From positions 62,001-126,000 of the forward strand of contig NZ_FOJB01000003.1 of NCBI RefSeq assembly GCF_900109955.1: a stretch of 64,000 nt of DNA. The letters run 5' to 3'. Each line of letters opens with the position of its first letter. The first letter of the stretch is position 1. This DNA comes from Aliiroseovarius sediminilitoris. Its GTDB lineage: Bacteria > Pseudomonadota > Alphaproteobacteria > Rhodobacterales > Rhodobacteraceae. The notes under the pieces were generated by a model. It made no database searches and had not been told where the DNA came from. It was given only the letters and a program-made list of their open reading frames with translations. Of this stretch, positions 52,425-61,770 are shown one piece after another. The position numbers and the translations under genes are program-made.

Positions 52425-53725
52425 GCTCTATCCTCCAGCTTGTCCCAGGCGGTCAGCAGGTTGTCCCTGAACTCTTCATACGCGGTGTCAAACGACCCGC
52501 GTGCGCGCCGCCAGGTTTCCCGCGTCATATCGCGGTAATCAATTTCATAGATCGAGCTGAGGAAACGGCCGGATTGTTCGACGGCGCGCGTCATCTCGAT
52601 CGGGTGGTCTGCCAGTCTTTCCCCAAAAACCTTACCAAAAGCCGTGCGCATCGCACGGTGCAATTCATTCGACGCTTCATAGCGCGTGAGCAGGAACCGC
52701 ACATCGGCAAACACCTTGGGCAGCGACATTGTCCCCGCGGGGACAGAGTTGGTGAAGCGCGCCAGATCCTCCAGCGCCTCGGACAGCTGACCGATGAAAG
52801 ATGTGGTGCTGTCATATTCCCAGTAACCGGGGCCGGACGGGATATAGAGAACATCCGCCGCAAACACCGCGTTCATTGATTGGTAACCGATTGCGGGGGG
52901 GCAATCGAAGATGATCATGTCATAGGCATCATCCGCCAGACCATCCAGAAAACGTGACACGGCGGCAAAGAACGACCATTCGGGGTTCACATGCCGATAC
53001 TGGGCAGACGCAAATTCGACAAACGCCGCGTTGGCGCAACTGGGTATGATGTCGATCGTCGGCCAGCAGGTCGGCTTGATGAAATCCGAATTGCGCAGAT
53101 CGGAAAGGCCCATATCGGTGATCGCGGCCGGCAGGCGGCGTTGGGGCAGGGCGGTGCCGCTTTCGGCCCCAGCAACCGCGCTGTTCATCCGCTGCGTTTC
53201 CTGGATCAGGTCGCGCGCCATGACGCCCCAGACGGTGTATTCCTCGGCCACATCCGTCAGACCCATCGAGTGGCTGAGCGTCGCCTGCGGGTCGAAATCA
53301 ACGCAGAGCACGCGGTAGCCATCAAGGGCTGCGGCATGGGCAAAGTGCAGCGCGACAGTGGACTTGCCCGCGCCGCCCTTGAAGTTCGCGATGGCTGCCC
53401 GAATCGCGCGCTTGCCCGTCGGACGCACGGGCATCATGGATTTGCGGTTGATCCGAATGCGGCGGCGCAACTCGTTGATCTCGTCCAACGTATACCAGCG
53501 CTGCCGCCCGTCACCTTCAACCAGACCCTGGGGCAGGGAGGGGTCAGCCGCCAAACGCCCACGCAGGGTGGATTGGTTGACCTTGAAGATCAACTCCGCC
53601 ACCTCCCAGGATGAAAAGCGGCGCAGCGTCTTCTCCATCTCGGGCGAATATGTCTGCTGCCTGATCCATCCCTGCATTTTCAGCGATTGCGCCTGTAGCT
53701 GCGCCAAATCTTCGTGGGTAAACAT
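52421..53725 (-). CDS. parA: Plasmid partition ATPase ParA
   Basis: 434 residues, type Ia ParA with an N-terminal DNA-binding extension. Residues 1-100 hold a MerR-like helix-turn-helix (SSWEVAELIFKVNQSTLRGRL, WYTLDEINELRRRI). Walker A is FKGGAGKST (residues 115-123) with the two signature lysines at 116 and 121, then VDFDPQATLSHSMG, and Walker B DMIIFDCPPAIG. It positions replicon copies with ParB and probably autoregulates. The ATG at 53725 is followed by the conserved N-terminus; an upstream extension is non-conserved. Confidence 0.92.
   Translation of the reverse strand: MFTHEDLAQLQAQSLKMQGWIRQQTYSPEMEKTLRRFSSWEVAELIFKVNQSTLRGRLAADPSLPQGLVEGDGRQRWYTLDEINELRRRIRINRKSMMPVRPTGKRAIRAAIANFKGGAGKSTVALHFAHAAALDGYRVLCVDFDPQATLSHSMGLTDVAEEYTVWGVMARDLIQETQRMNSAVAGAESGTALPQRRLPAAITDMGLSDLRNSDFIKPTCWPTIDIIPSCANAAFVEFASAQYRHVNPEWSFFAAVSRFLDGLADDAYDMIIFDCPPAIGYQSMNAVFAADVLYIPSGPGYWEYDSTTSFIGQLSEALEDLARFTNSVPAGTMSLPKVFADVRFLLTRYEASNELHRAMRTAFGKVFGERLADHPIEMTRAVEQSGRFLSSIYEIDYRDMTRETWRRARGSFDTAYEEFRDNLLTAWDKLEDRA
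52730..52745. promoter_or_regulatory. Candidate parS copy 2 (inside parA)
   Basis: TGTCCCCGCGGGGACA, a perfect 16-bp palindrome, same arms as copy 1. It lies within the parA coding region. Confidence 0.5.
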
Positions 53726-54208
53726 CCTGACTCCTGCTCTTATAGGACGTAAATTATCTGTGCTTTCTGATTTACGCGGAATTTGGGAAAAATGCAAAAG
53801 GGAAATCCAAATCAACGGTGAAAGCACCGCCCCAAGGGGACACCATTGTTTTCAAACGGTTTTCTTATTTTCTGCGCCATAGGCAGGCCAATAAAGGGAC
53901 ACAAGATGTTCGATTGGAATAGATTGGGGGACATATATCTCGTATTAAGGGACAGACAGCATGTCCCCCTATACCAATAAACCCTTTTTCTTTTTGATTT
54001 GAAAAGGTTTTGGGGCACATACCTGCAAGGGCTTGACAGAATCGCAGCCAAGGACGCTAATCAGAGCAGTGTTGGCAAAAGCGTTGAGTTCAGCGTAGAC
54101 TGCCTTCAAATGACCGGGCGCCAGATTCGGTATTTGATAACACACCCCGGATATCACCGGGATCGAGGCAACCGCGAAAGCGGGCAGAACAGGCAAGCTG
54201 GGGGCAGT
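53726..54208. other. Presumed replication origin region between parA and the initiator
   Basis: About 480 bp between divergent parA and the DnaA-like initiator, AT-rich (53770-54000) compared with its surroundings. It carries a set of GGG(G)ACA elements listed separately. The layout matches DnaA-like replicons of Rhodobacterales, where the origin lies by the initiator gene. It also must hold both promoters. Confidence 0.6.
53836..53968. repeat. GGGGACA iteron-like elements
   Basis: GGGGACA at 53836-53842 and 53927-53933, GGGACA at 53896-53901 and 53949-53954, and inverted TGTCCCC at 53962-53968. The same heptamer makes the arms of the three 16-bp palindromes in the par/rep genes. Confidence 0.6.
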
Positions 54209-54925
54209 ATGCAGCAGCTCAGGGCGACCGGTCGCAATGCGGCCGCGTTGAAATACGATCTTCTCACGGCCATGGGCGCCTACGCCCTGGCCGAAGGGAA
54301 AGGGCCGCAGCGGTTGGTGTTGCGACTGATGACCTTGGTCACGGCGCGCTACAACTGGGTGCGCAATGAACTGACCGTCGGCCAGCGCGAGATTGCGAGA
54401 CTTTGGTCCGTTGATGAACGCACGGTGAAACGCGAGATGGCAAAGCTGCGCGCGATGGGCTGGCTGGTCGTCAAGCGACAGGGCGCGCGCGGACGCGTCA
54501 CCCAATATCAGATGGATATCGAGAAGATCCTGCGGACCACTCAGGGCAGTTGGGCTGCAATAGGGCCTGATTACGAACAGCGCATGACCCGAGACGAGGT
54601 CAAGGACGACAATGTTGTGCCACTGCCGGTCGGATTATCGCGCGGTGGTGCGACCGGGGCAGGAGCGGGCGAAACCCCGCCGCCGGATATGACAGACGGA
54701 ACCGAATGGACGATGGTCCAGACCTTGCTGCACGGCGAGGATCAGACCTTGTTCAACGCATGGTTCCGCGCCCTGTCCCGGCGGGGACGCGAAGGCAGCA
54801 AGCTGATCCTGCACGCACCCAGCCGGTTTCATGCCGATTATGTCGATACACATTTCCGCAATCGAATACTCTATGCCTGCCAATCCGTGGACAAATCCGT
54901 GGATGAGGTGGTGATCAGGCACTAA
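54209..54925 (+). CDS. DnaA-like plasmid replication initiator
   Basis: 238 residues. Residues about 1-110 hold a helical region and a winged helix (VGQREIARLWSVDERTVKRE, then GWLVVKRQGARGRV). A proline/glycine-rich linker follows (about 135-165). The C-terminal domain (TEWTMVQTLLHGEDQTLFNAW then FRALSRRGREGSKLILHAPS and FHADYVDTHFRNRILYA) resembles DnaA domain I, including the W-F and 'l.aPs.F....v...y...i' pattern, but there is no AAA+ ATPase. This architecture defines the DnaA-like replicon class of Rhodobacterales plasmids. The ATG at 54209 starts the conserved part; the frame is open upstream to 53999. Confidence 0.8.
   Translation: MQQLRATGRNAAALKYDLLTAMGAYALAEGKGPQRLVLRLMTLVTARYNWVRNELTVGQREIARLWSVDERTVKREMAKLRAMGWLVVKRQGARGRVTQYQMDIEKILRTTQGSWAAIGPDYEQRMTRDEVKDDNVVPLPVGLSRGGATGAGAGETPPPDMTDGTEWTMVQTLLHGEDQTLFNAWFRALSRRGREGSKLILHAPSRFHADYVDTHFRNRILYACQSVDKSVDEVVIRH
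54774..54789. promoter_or_regulatory. Candidate parS copy 3, near match (inside initiator gene)
   Basis: TGTCCCGGCGGGGACG matches the perfect 16-bp palindrome at 52730 in 14 of 16 positions. It lies in the part of the initiator gene that codes the DnaA-domain-I-like end. Confidence 0.35.
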
Positions 54926-54955
54926 TCCTGCACAAATGGTCAATCTTGACCGGGT

Positions 54956-56751
<1,796 letters not shown>

Positions 56752-56773
56752 TTAGACGAAACGTCCCTGAGGC

Positions 56774-57649
56774 ATGGGTTGGCTTATGGTAAAAACACCG
56801 CTTTCAAATCTGCCCCTCGATTGGGTCCGCGCGTTCGAGGCCGCGGGACGCACCGGCAGTTTCACCGCCGCCGCAGCGGAAACGGGTCTGACGCAAGCCG
56901 CGATCAGCCAGCGGATCGGCAATCTTGAGACGCGTCTGGGTGCGACCCTGTTCATCCGCCAGCCGCGCGGCGTCATCCTGTCGGTCGAGGGCGAAGCCTG
57001 GTTGCCCTATGTCACCCATGCGTTGGGGACGCTGCGCCAAAGTTCGGAGGAGTTGTTCGGCATTCAACGGCGGCGGGTGACGGTTTGGGCCAGTGCGTCG
57101 GTCTTGCAATTGTGGATCGCGCCGCGCCTGTCCGGGCTGTCGCTTGGTGACGAGGTGGAGCTGAGCTTCAAGACGCTGGTTCTGGCGTCCGAGGATGGAC
57201 CGGGCGCGTCGGGCGTGCGCATCCGATATGGCAACGGCGATTGGGACATCGCGCGGCGCGCGCGGCTGTATGACGAGGCGCTGACGCCGGTGGCCGCACC
57301 CGCACTGCTGACATCGGCAGGGCAGGGGGGGTGGCAGGGTTTGCCACGCCTTGGCTTGTCGGGGCCGCGCGGGGGTTGGCACGACTGGGCGCGCGCGACG
57401 GGGGATGCGCCGACGCCGGTGCCGTTGTTGCGGTTTGACACGTTCACCGCCGCACTGTCGGCGGCTGAGGCCGGGGCTGGTGTGCTTCTCGCCTCGTTGC
57501 CTTTGGTGCAGGGCGCGATCGAGGCAGGGCGGCTTGCGCGCCTGTCCGAGGCGGTGCTGCCATCGGAAAACTCCTATTGGATGGTGGCCGAAGATCGCGA
57601 CGTGACCCGCCGCCAGTGGGAGGCGCTGACCCGTCAATTCTGCGCTTGA
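56774..57649 (+). CDS. LysR-family regulator of tmpAB
   Basis: 291 residues, LysR with DNA-binding stretch PLDWVRAFEAAGRTGSFTAA then AAETGLTQAAISQRIGNLET, GcvA-like in its 'L.WVRAFEAAGR' start. Effector-binding domain follows. It is divergent from tmpA with 85 bp between starts and probably controls tmpAB. Two starts, 56774 and 56786, fit similarly. Confidence 0.85.
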   Translation: MGWLMVKTPLSNLPLDWVRAFEAAGRTGSFTAAAAETGLTQAAISQRIGNLETRLGATLFIRQPRGVILSVEGEAWLPYVTHALGTLRQSSEELFGIQRRRVTVWASASVLQLWIAPRLSGLSLGDEVELSFKTLVLASEDGPGASGVRIRYGNGDWDIARRARLYDEALTPVAAPALLTSAGQGGWQGLPRLGLSGPRGGWHDWARATGDAPTPVPLLRFDTFTAALSAAEAGAGVLLASLPLVQGAIEAGRLARLSEAVLPSENSYWMVAEDRDVTRRQWEALTRQFCA

Positions 57650-57662
57650 CCTTACGTAAGGT
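57649..57662. promoter_or_regulatory. 14-bp perfect palindrome upstream of bioM
   Basis: ACCTTACGTAAGGT, overlapping the last base of the LysR stop codon and about 90 bp before the bioM start. It does not match the BioR consensus (TTATMKATAA). Could be an operator for the biotin-uptake operon or a chance palindrome. Confidence 0.4.
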
Positions 57663-57751
57663 AAAAGCGCGAGAAACACATTTTCTTGCGGCATTCCGTT
57701 GCATCCCCCGTTAAAAGGCGCGTGATAGGTGACGAAAGGGACGGAGTTCGG

Positions 57752-58477
57752 GTGAAAGACACGGGCGTTACGACACAGATTCGCTTTGACGCTGTCGATC
57801 ATGTGATCGACGGACGAACGATTCTGTCTGACGTCTCGGTCAATCTGAGCGCGCGGCGGATCGGGGTGATCGGCCGCAACGGATCGGGCAAGACGACGTT
57901 CGCACGGATCCTGGCCGGCCTGATTGCGCCGAGCGCGGGCAAGGTGACAATCGACGGGATCGACCCGGCGAACGATCGGCGCGCGGCGCTGTCGCTGGTG
58001 GGCATCCTGTTTCAGAACCCCGATCACCAGATCATCTTTCCGACCGTGATCGAGGAGGTCGCCTTTGGCCTGCGCCAACAGGGCGTGGATGACCCTGATG
58101 CCCGCGCCGCGGCTGTCTTGACGCAATTCGGCAAGGCCCATTGGCGCGAGGCCCATGTGCACAGCCTGTCGCAGGGGCAAAAGCAGCTTGTCTGCCTGAT
58201 GTCGATCCTTGCGATGACGCCACGCATCCTTATCCTGGACGAACCCTTCGCAGGGTTGGACATTCCGACCCGGATGCAGCTGGCCCGGTATCTGAACCAT
58301 TACGACGGCACGCTGGTTCACGTCTCGCACGATCCGCGCGATCTGGCGGGATATGACCATCTGCTCTGGTTGGAACGTGGCGTGCTGCAAGGGCAGGGGG
58401 GTGATGTGCTGGACGATTTCACCAAGGACATGACGCGGCAAGGAGAGAGCGATGATATCTCTGACCTCGCCCGTTAG
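57752..58477 (+). CDS. bioM: Biotin ECF transporter ATPase BioM
   Basis: 241 residues. Walker A GRNGSGKTTFARIL, the Q-loop ILFQNPDHQIIFPTV typical of ECF ATPases, signature SLSQGQKQLVCLMSIL, Walker B ILILDEPFAGLD and switch His in VSHDPRDL are present. The start is a GTG at 57752 with GGAG 5 nt upstream. It overlaps bioN by 26 bp. Confidence 0.87.
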   Translation: MKDTGVTTQIRFDAVDHVIDGRTILSDVSVNLSARRIGVIGRNGSGKTTFARILAGLIAPSAGKVTIDGIDPANDRRAALSLVGILFQNPDHQIIFPTVIEEVAFGLRQQGVDDPDARAAAVLTQFGKAHWREAHVHSLSQGQKQLVCLMSILAMTPRILILDEPFAGLDIPTRMQLARYLNHYDGTLVHVSHDPRDLAGYDHLLWLERGVLQGQGGDVLDDFTKDMTRQGESDDISDLAR

Positions 58478-59063
58478 AACCCGCGCCCATGGCTGGCCCG
58501 CCGGGGTTAAGCTGGCGGCGCTGTGTGTGGCGACGGTGCTGTTGTTCAAAGCGCAAAGCCTGTGGGTTCATGGCGCGGCCTTTGCCGGGATGCTGGTGCT
58601 TTATCGCCTGCCCGGCCGGGTGTTTTTCCGGGCGGGGCTGCGGGCGCTGCGCGTGCTGTGGCCTTTCGTTGTGATGCTAGTGATCTATCACCTTGTGACG
58701 CGCACGCCCTATACGGGTGCGGTGATTGTCTTGCGGATGGTCACGGCGGTCGGTTTGGCGACGCTGGTCACGATGACCACGCAATTGTCCGACCTGATTG
58801 CCGTGGTGCGCTGGCTGGTGACGCCGCTGCGCACCATGGGGCTGAAAACCACCTATCTAGAGACTGCTATTGCGCTGGTCATCCGCTTCACCCCCGTTTT
58901 GCTGACCAAGGGCACCAAGCTGATCGACGCGTGGCGCGCCCGATCGCCGCGCCGCCCCGGTTGGCGGATCATCTTGCCGTTTACGGTCCTTGCGTTGGAT
59001 GACGCGGACCACATCGCCGAGGCGCTGCGCGCGCGTGGCGGATTTGATGCTATGGAGAAGTAA
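58452..59063 (+). CDS. bioN: Biotin ECF transporter T-subunit BioN
   Basis: 203 residues, four to five membrane helices and the CbiQ/EcfT type coupling region (ARSPRRPGWRIILPFTVLALDDADHIAEALRARGGFD, whose A-R-G pattern contacts the ATPase). AAGGAGAGAG precedes the ATG at 58452, a strong ribosome site. It sits 3 bp before bioY. Confidence 0.88.
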   Translation: MISLTSPVRTRAHGWPAGVKLAALCVATVLLFKAQSLWVHGAAFAGMLVLYRLPGRVFFRAGLRALRVLWPFVVMLVIYHLVTRTPYTGAVIVLRMVTAVGLATLVTMTTQLSDLIAVVRWLVTPLRTMGLKTTYLETAIALVIRFTPVLLTKGTKLIDAWRARSPRRPGWRIILPFTVLALDDADHIAEALRARGGFDAMEK

Positions 59064-59066
59064 CGC

Positions 59067-59612
59067 ATGGAAAAGAATGTCACCCTGATTGCCCTGTTTG
59101 CCGCCCTGATTGCGGCGCTGGGTCTGATCCCGCAAATCGCGCTGCCTTTCGGCGTGCCGATCACCGCCCAAAGCCTTGGCATCATGCTGTGCGGCACGGT
59201 GCTGGGCGCGAAACGCGGCGCGCTGGCGGTGCTGTTGTTCCTGCTTCTGGTGGCGCTGGGTTTGCCACTGCTGGCTGGTGGCCGTGGTGGTCTGGGTGTG
59301 TTCACCAGCCCAACGGCCGGGTTCCTTGTGGGCTTCCCGATTGCGGCTTTCGTCACCGGTCTGATCACCGAGACATGGCGCAAGGGGCCGCTGGCGGTCA
59401 GCGCGGGGGTCGCTTCGGTGATTGGCGGGATTGTGGTGCTCTACCTCTTCGGGATATCGGGCTTTGCGCTGGTCACGGGTAAAACCATGGGTGAAGCAAC
59501 CGTGGTCATGGCGGCCTTCATCCCCGGCGACATCCTGAAAGCCGTAATTGCCGGGATGCTGACCGCAGCCCTGGCCAAGGCGCGCCCGGCCAGCGTCTTG
59601 TCGCGTGTCTGA
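59067..59612 (+). CDS. bioY: Biotin-binding membrane protein BioY
   Basis: 181 residues, six membrane helices. The BioY family motifs are visible: GLIPQIALPFGVPITAQSLGIML near the start, LPLLAGGRGGLGVFTSPTAGFLVGFP in the middle (the substrate-binding loop), and PGDILKAVIAGMLT near the end. It captures biotin for BioMN. The alphaproteobacterial order bioMNY is conserved here. Confidence 0.93.
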   Translation: MEKNVTLIALFAALIAALGLIPQIALPFGVPITAQSLGIMLCGTVLGAKRGALAVLLFLLLVALGLPLLAGGRGGLGVFTSPTAGFLVGFPIAAFVTGLITETWRKGPLAVSAGVASVIGGIVVLYLFGISGFALVTGKTMGEATVVMAAFIPGDILKAVIAGMLTAALAKARPASVLSRV

Positions 59613-59621
59613 ACCGGGGGA

Positions 59622-60368
59622 CTAGCCTTTATCAAACAGACGACCCAGCCCAGGGCGTGGGTCGTCGATCCCGGCCAGCCGGAGCATGTGCCACGCCAGC
59701 GCGGGATTGCTGGCGAGCACGGGTTTGCCGGTCACATCTTCGATCGTCGGGATCACGTCCAGACATCTGAGCGCCGTGCAGGACATCACGATCGCGTCGC
59801 AGGGCGCGGCGTCGGCCACTTGACGGGCCGCCGCGATGATGGATGCGGGCGCGATCCGCGACACGATCTGGTCATTGCTTTCCTCAAACGACCCGAAACT
59901 GGCGATCTGAAACCCGGCCTCGGTCAACCGGTCACGCATGGTTTGGGAAACCTCGGCGATATAGGGCGACATAAATCCCAGCCGCGTGACACCCAGATGG
60001 CGGCCGCCTGCGATGATCGCAGTCAGCGGGTCGGTGACGGCAGCACCGGGGCAGACCGACCGGATTGCGGCGGCGACCTTGTCCGGTCCGATGACCGAGG
60101 TGGCCGAGGTGCAGGCATAGCCGATGGCGTCAAAGCTCAGCGCCGGGGGCAGAAGCCGCGCGGCGGCGGGAAGGTCCGCCAACATTTGCGGCAGAGTGTC
60201 GGGGCGAATTTCCGGGCCCATCGGGATGCGCGTGTGGTAAAGTGCGACGCCGGGCACATCCATGATCCGCCGAAACTCGTTTTCCAGCGTTTCGTCGTTT
60301 TCCAGCACGATCACGCCCAGATTGGCGCGGGTGCCGATGCCCTGGTCGGTATCGAAGGAAAGTTTCAT
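59622..60368 (-). CDS. Asp/Glu racemase-superfamily protein (maleate isomerase/EutA-like)
   Basis: 248 residues with the two nucleophilic cysteines of the family: Cys in IGYACTSATSVIG (about residue 85) and Cys in IVMSCTALRCLDVIP (about 195). Relatives are maleate cis-trans isomerase, arylmalonate decarboxylase and EutA of ectoine breakdown. The start codon directly follows the stop of the M24 gene (0 bp gap), so the two are coupled. The M24 plus racemase pair recalls the ectoine-use genes eutD/doeA and eutA, but no other ectoine gene is near; the substrate is open. Confidence 0.75.
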   Translation of the reverse strand: MKLSFDTDQGIGTRANLGVIVLENDETLENEFRRIMDVPGVALYHTRIPMGPEIRPDTLPQMLADLPAAARLLPPALSFDAIGYACTSATSVIGPDKVAAAIRSVCPGAAVTDPLTAIIAGGRHLGVTRLGFMSPYIAEVSQTMRDRLTEAGFQIASFGSFEESNDQIVSRIAPASIIAAARQVADAAPCDAIVMSCTALRCLDVIPTIEDVTGKPVLASNPALAWHMLRLAGIDDPRPGLGRLFDKG

Positions 60369-61532
60369 CTAGATCACCTGAAGGTCATGCGGCGCGCGGG
60401 TGGTCAGAAGCTCAGCCCCTTCGGCCCGCACGACGATGTTTTCTTCATGCACCATGATCCGCCCGTCGCCATAGCCAAGTGACGGCTCGAGCGTCAGAAC
60501 CATGTTTTCTTGCAGCACAGTTTCGTCAAACGCGGCGTGGGACGGCCATTCGGTCAACTGCATCCCCAACCCGTGGCCCAATCGGCCCACATCGCCGCCC
60601 TGGTCGTCCATCTCGGCGATCACCGATTGCATCGCGTGGAACAGATCGCGGCAGGTGTTGCCGGGGCGAGCGGTGTCGATCCCGGCTTGGGTCGCGCGCC
60701 ACAGCACGTCATAGGCGCGGCGGGAAGAGTCATCGGGCTGACCCACCGCCCAATTGCGGTCGAAATCGCAGAAATACCCGTCCCAGGTGGCACCGGTGTC
60801 CAGCATCACGATATCGCCATTCGCGAGCGGGCGCGAAGAGGGGGGTGAGATCACATCGTGATAGCCGCCCTGATCTGCGCCCCCGACCAGATAGGGCACA
60901 TCGTCGGCCCCTTGCGCCAACGCCTCGCGTCGGAAGGCGCGAAACAGCGCGTCCAGCGGCAGGCCCTGATGCGCGATGTCCGGAACCTTGGCGAACGTGC
61001 GTGACCCGATGGCGCAGATATGGGCGATCTTTTCGATCTCGCGCCCGGATTTCACCATGCGCAGGCTGCGGATAATCCCGGTCGCGTCGTTGATGCGCAG
61101 TCCCGGCAGACCCGCCATCAGCCGTTCATAGTCTCCAAGGGGCATGCGCAGCATCGTCTCGTGCCCCTTCAGCACACCGATTACCGCCCCTTCGCGGGCC
61201 ATGGGGCTGAGCAGATCGGTCAACAGGCTGATCCCGTCATCGTCGGGCGCGGGGGCGGACCAAGTGCGAATGTCGTCAAGCCACGTTGTGCGCATCAGCG
61301 CCGCGCCGATTTCGGGGATGATCGCGATGGGCGTGCCGGTGGCGGGCACGAACAGGAACCACGGACGGGTGGGGCTTTGCCAGAACAGCGTGTGAAAGCC
61401 CGAGAAATATCGCACCTCTGGTTCCGTCATCAATAGAAGCCCAGCCAAACCCGCGTCAGCCATCCGGGCCTGCGCGCGGGCGGTGCGGGCCGCAAATTCT
61501 TGCTTTGGAAACCCTCGGGCTGGGTCGGGCAT
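60369..61532 (-). CDS. M24 metallopeptidase (Xaa-Pro dipeptidase / ectoine-hydrolase-like)
   Basis: 387 residues: N-terminal creatinase-like domain (residues about 1-150) and a pita-bread M24 catalytic domain. All five metal ligands are visible: two Asp in MLDTGATWDGYFCDFDRNW, His in GRLGHGLGMQ, Glu in LTLEPSLGYG and Glu in IMVHEENIVV. It should cleave a Pro-type or cyclic amide bond. AAGGACCGTAT precedes the ATG at 61532. It is divergent from the LuxR-hydrolase fusion and coupled to the racemase-family gene. Confidence 0.85.
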   Translation of the reverse strand: MPDPARGFPKQEFAARTARAQARMADAGLAGLLLMTEPEVRYFSGFHTLFWQSPTRPWFLFVPATGTPIAIIPEIGAALMRTTWLDDIRTWSAPAPDDDGISLLTDLLSPMAREGAVIGVLKGHETMLRMPLGDYERLMAGLPGLRINDATGIIRSLRMVKSGREIEKIAHICAIGSRTFAKVPDIAHQGLPLDALFRAFRREALAQGADDVPYLVGGADQGGYHDVISPPSSRPLANGDIVMLDTGATWDGYFCDFDRNWAVGQPDDSSRRAYDVLWRATQAGIDTARPGNTCRDLFHAMQSVIAEMDDQGGDVGRLGHGLGMQLTEWPSHAAFDETVLQENMVLTLEPSLGYGDGRIMVHEENIVVRAEGAELLTTRAPHDLQVI

Positions 61533-61770
61533 ATACGGTCCTTTCGGGCGCAAAAGAGTGCTCCGGCATAGACTAACCACAGATTTGCCCGTGGGAATAA
61601 ATATTTCCACCCGCTCGGCAGACCGTGCATTCGCCAACCCGTTGGGTGGACCCGTTAATTTTGCATCAAATCGGCGAATCTGTCTGGCTTGGCCCTTGGC
61701 GCAAAAGCACATTCTGGCTAACGTAGGACGGTCGGTAAAACCGACAGAGGACATCACCGGGACAAACGCG

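Noticed and set aside
56804-58549. Minus-strand open frame (581 codons) over the LysR and bioM genes
   Set aside because: Shadow of two supported genes; no ribosome site or recognisable domain.
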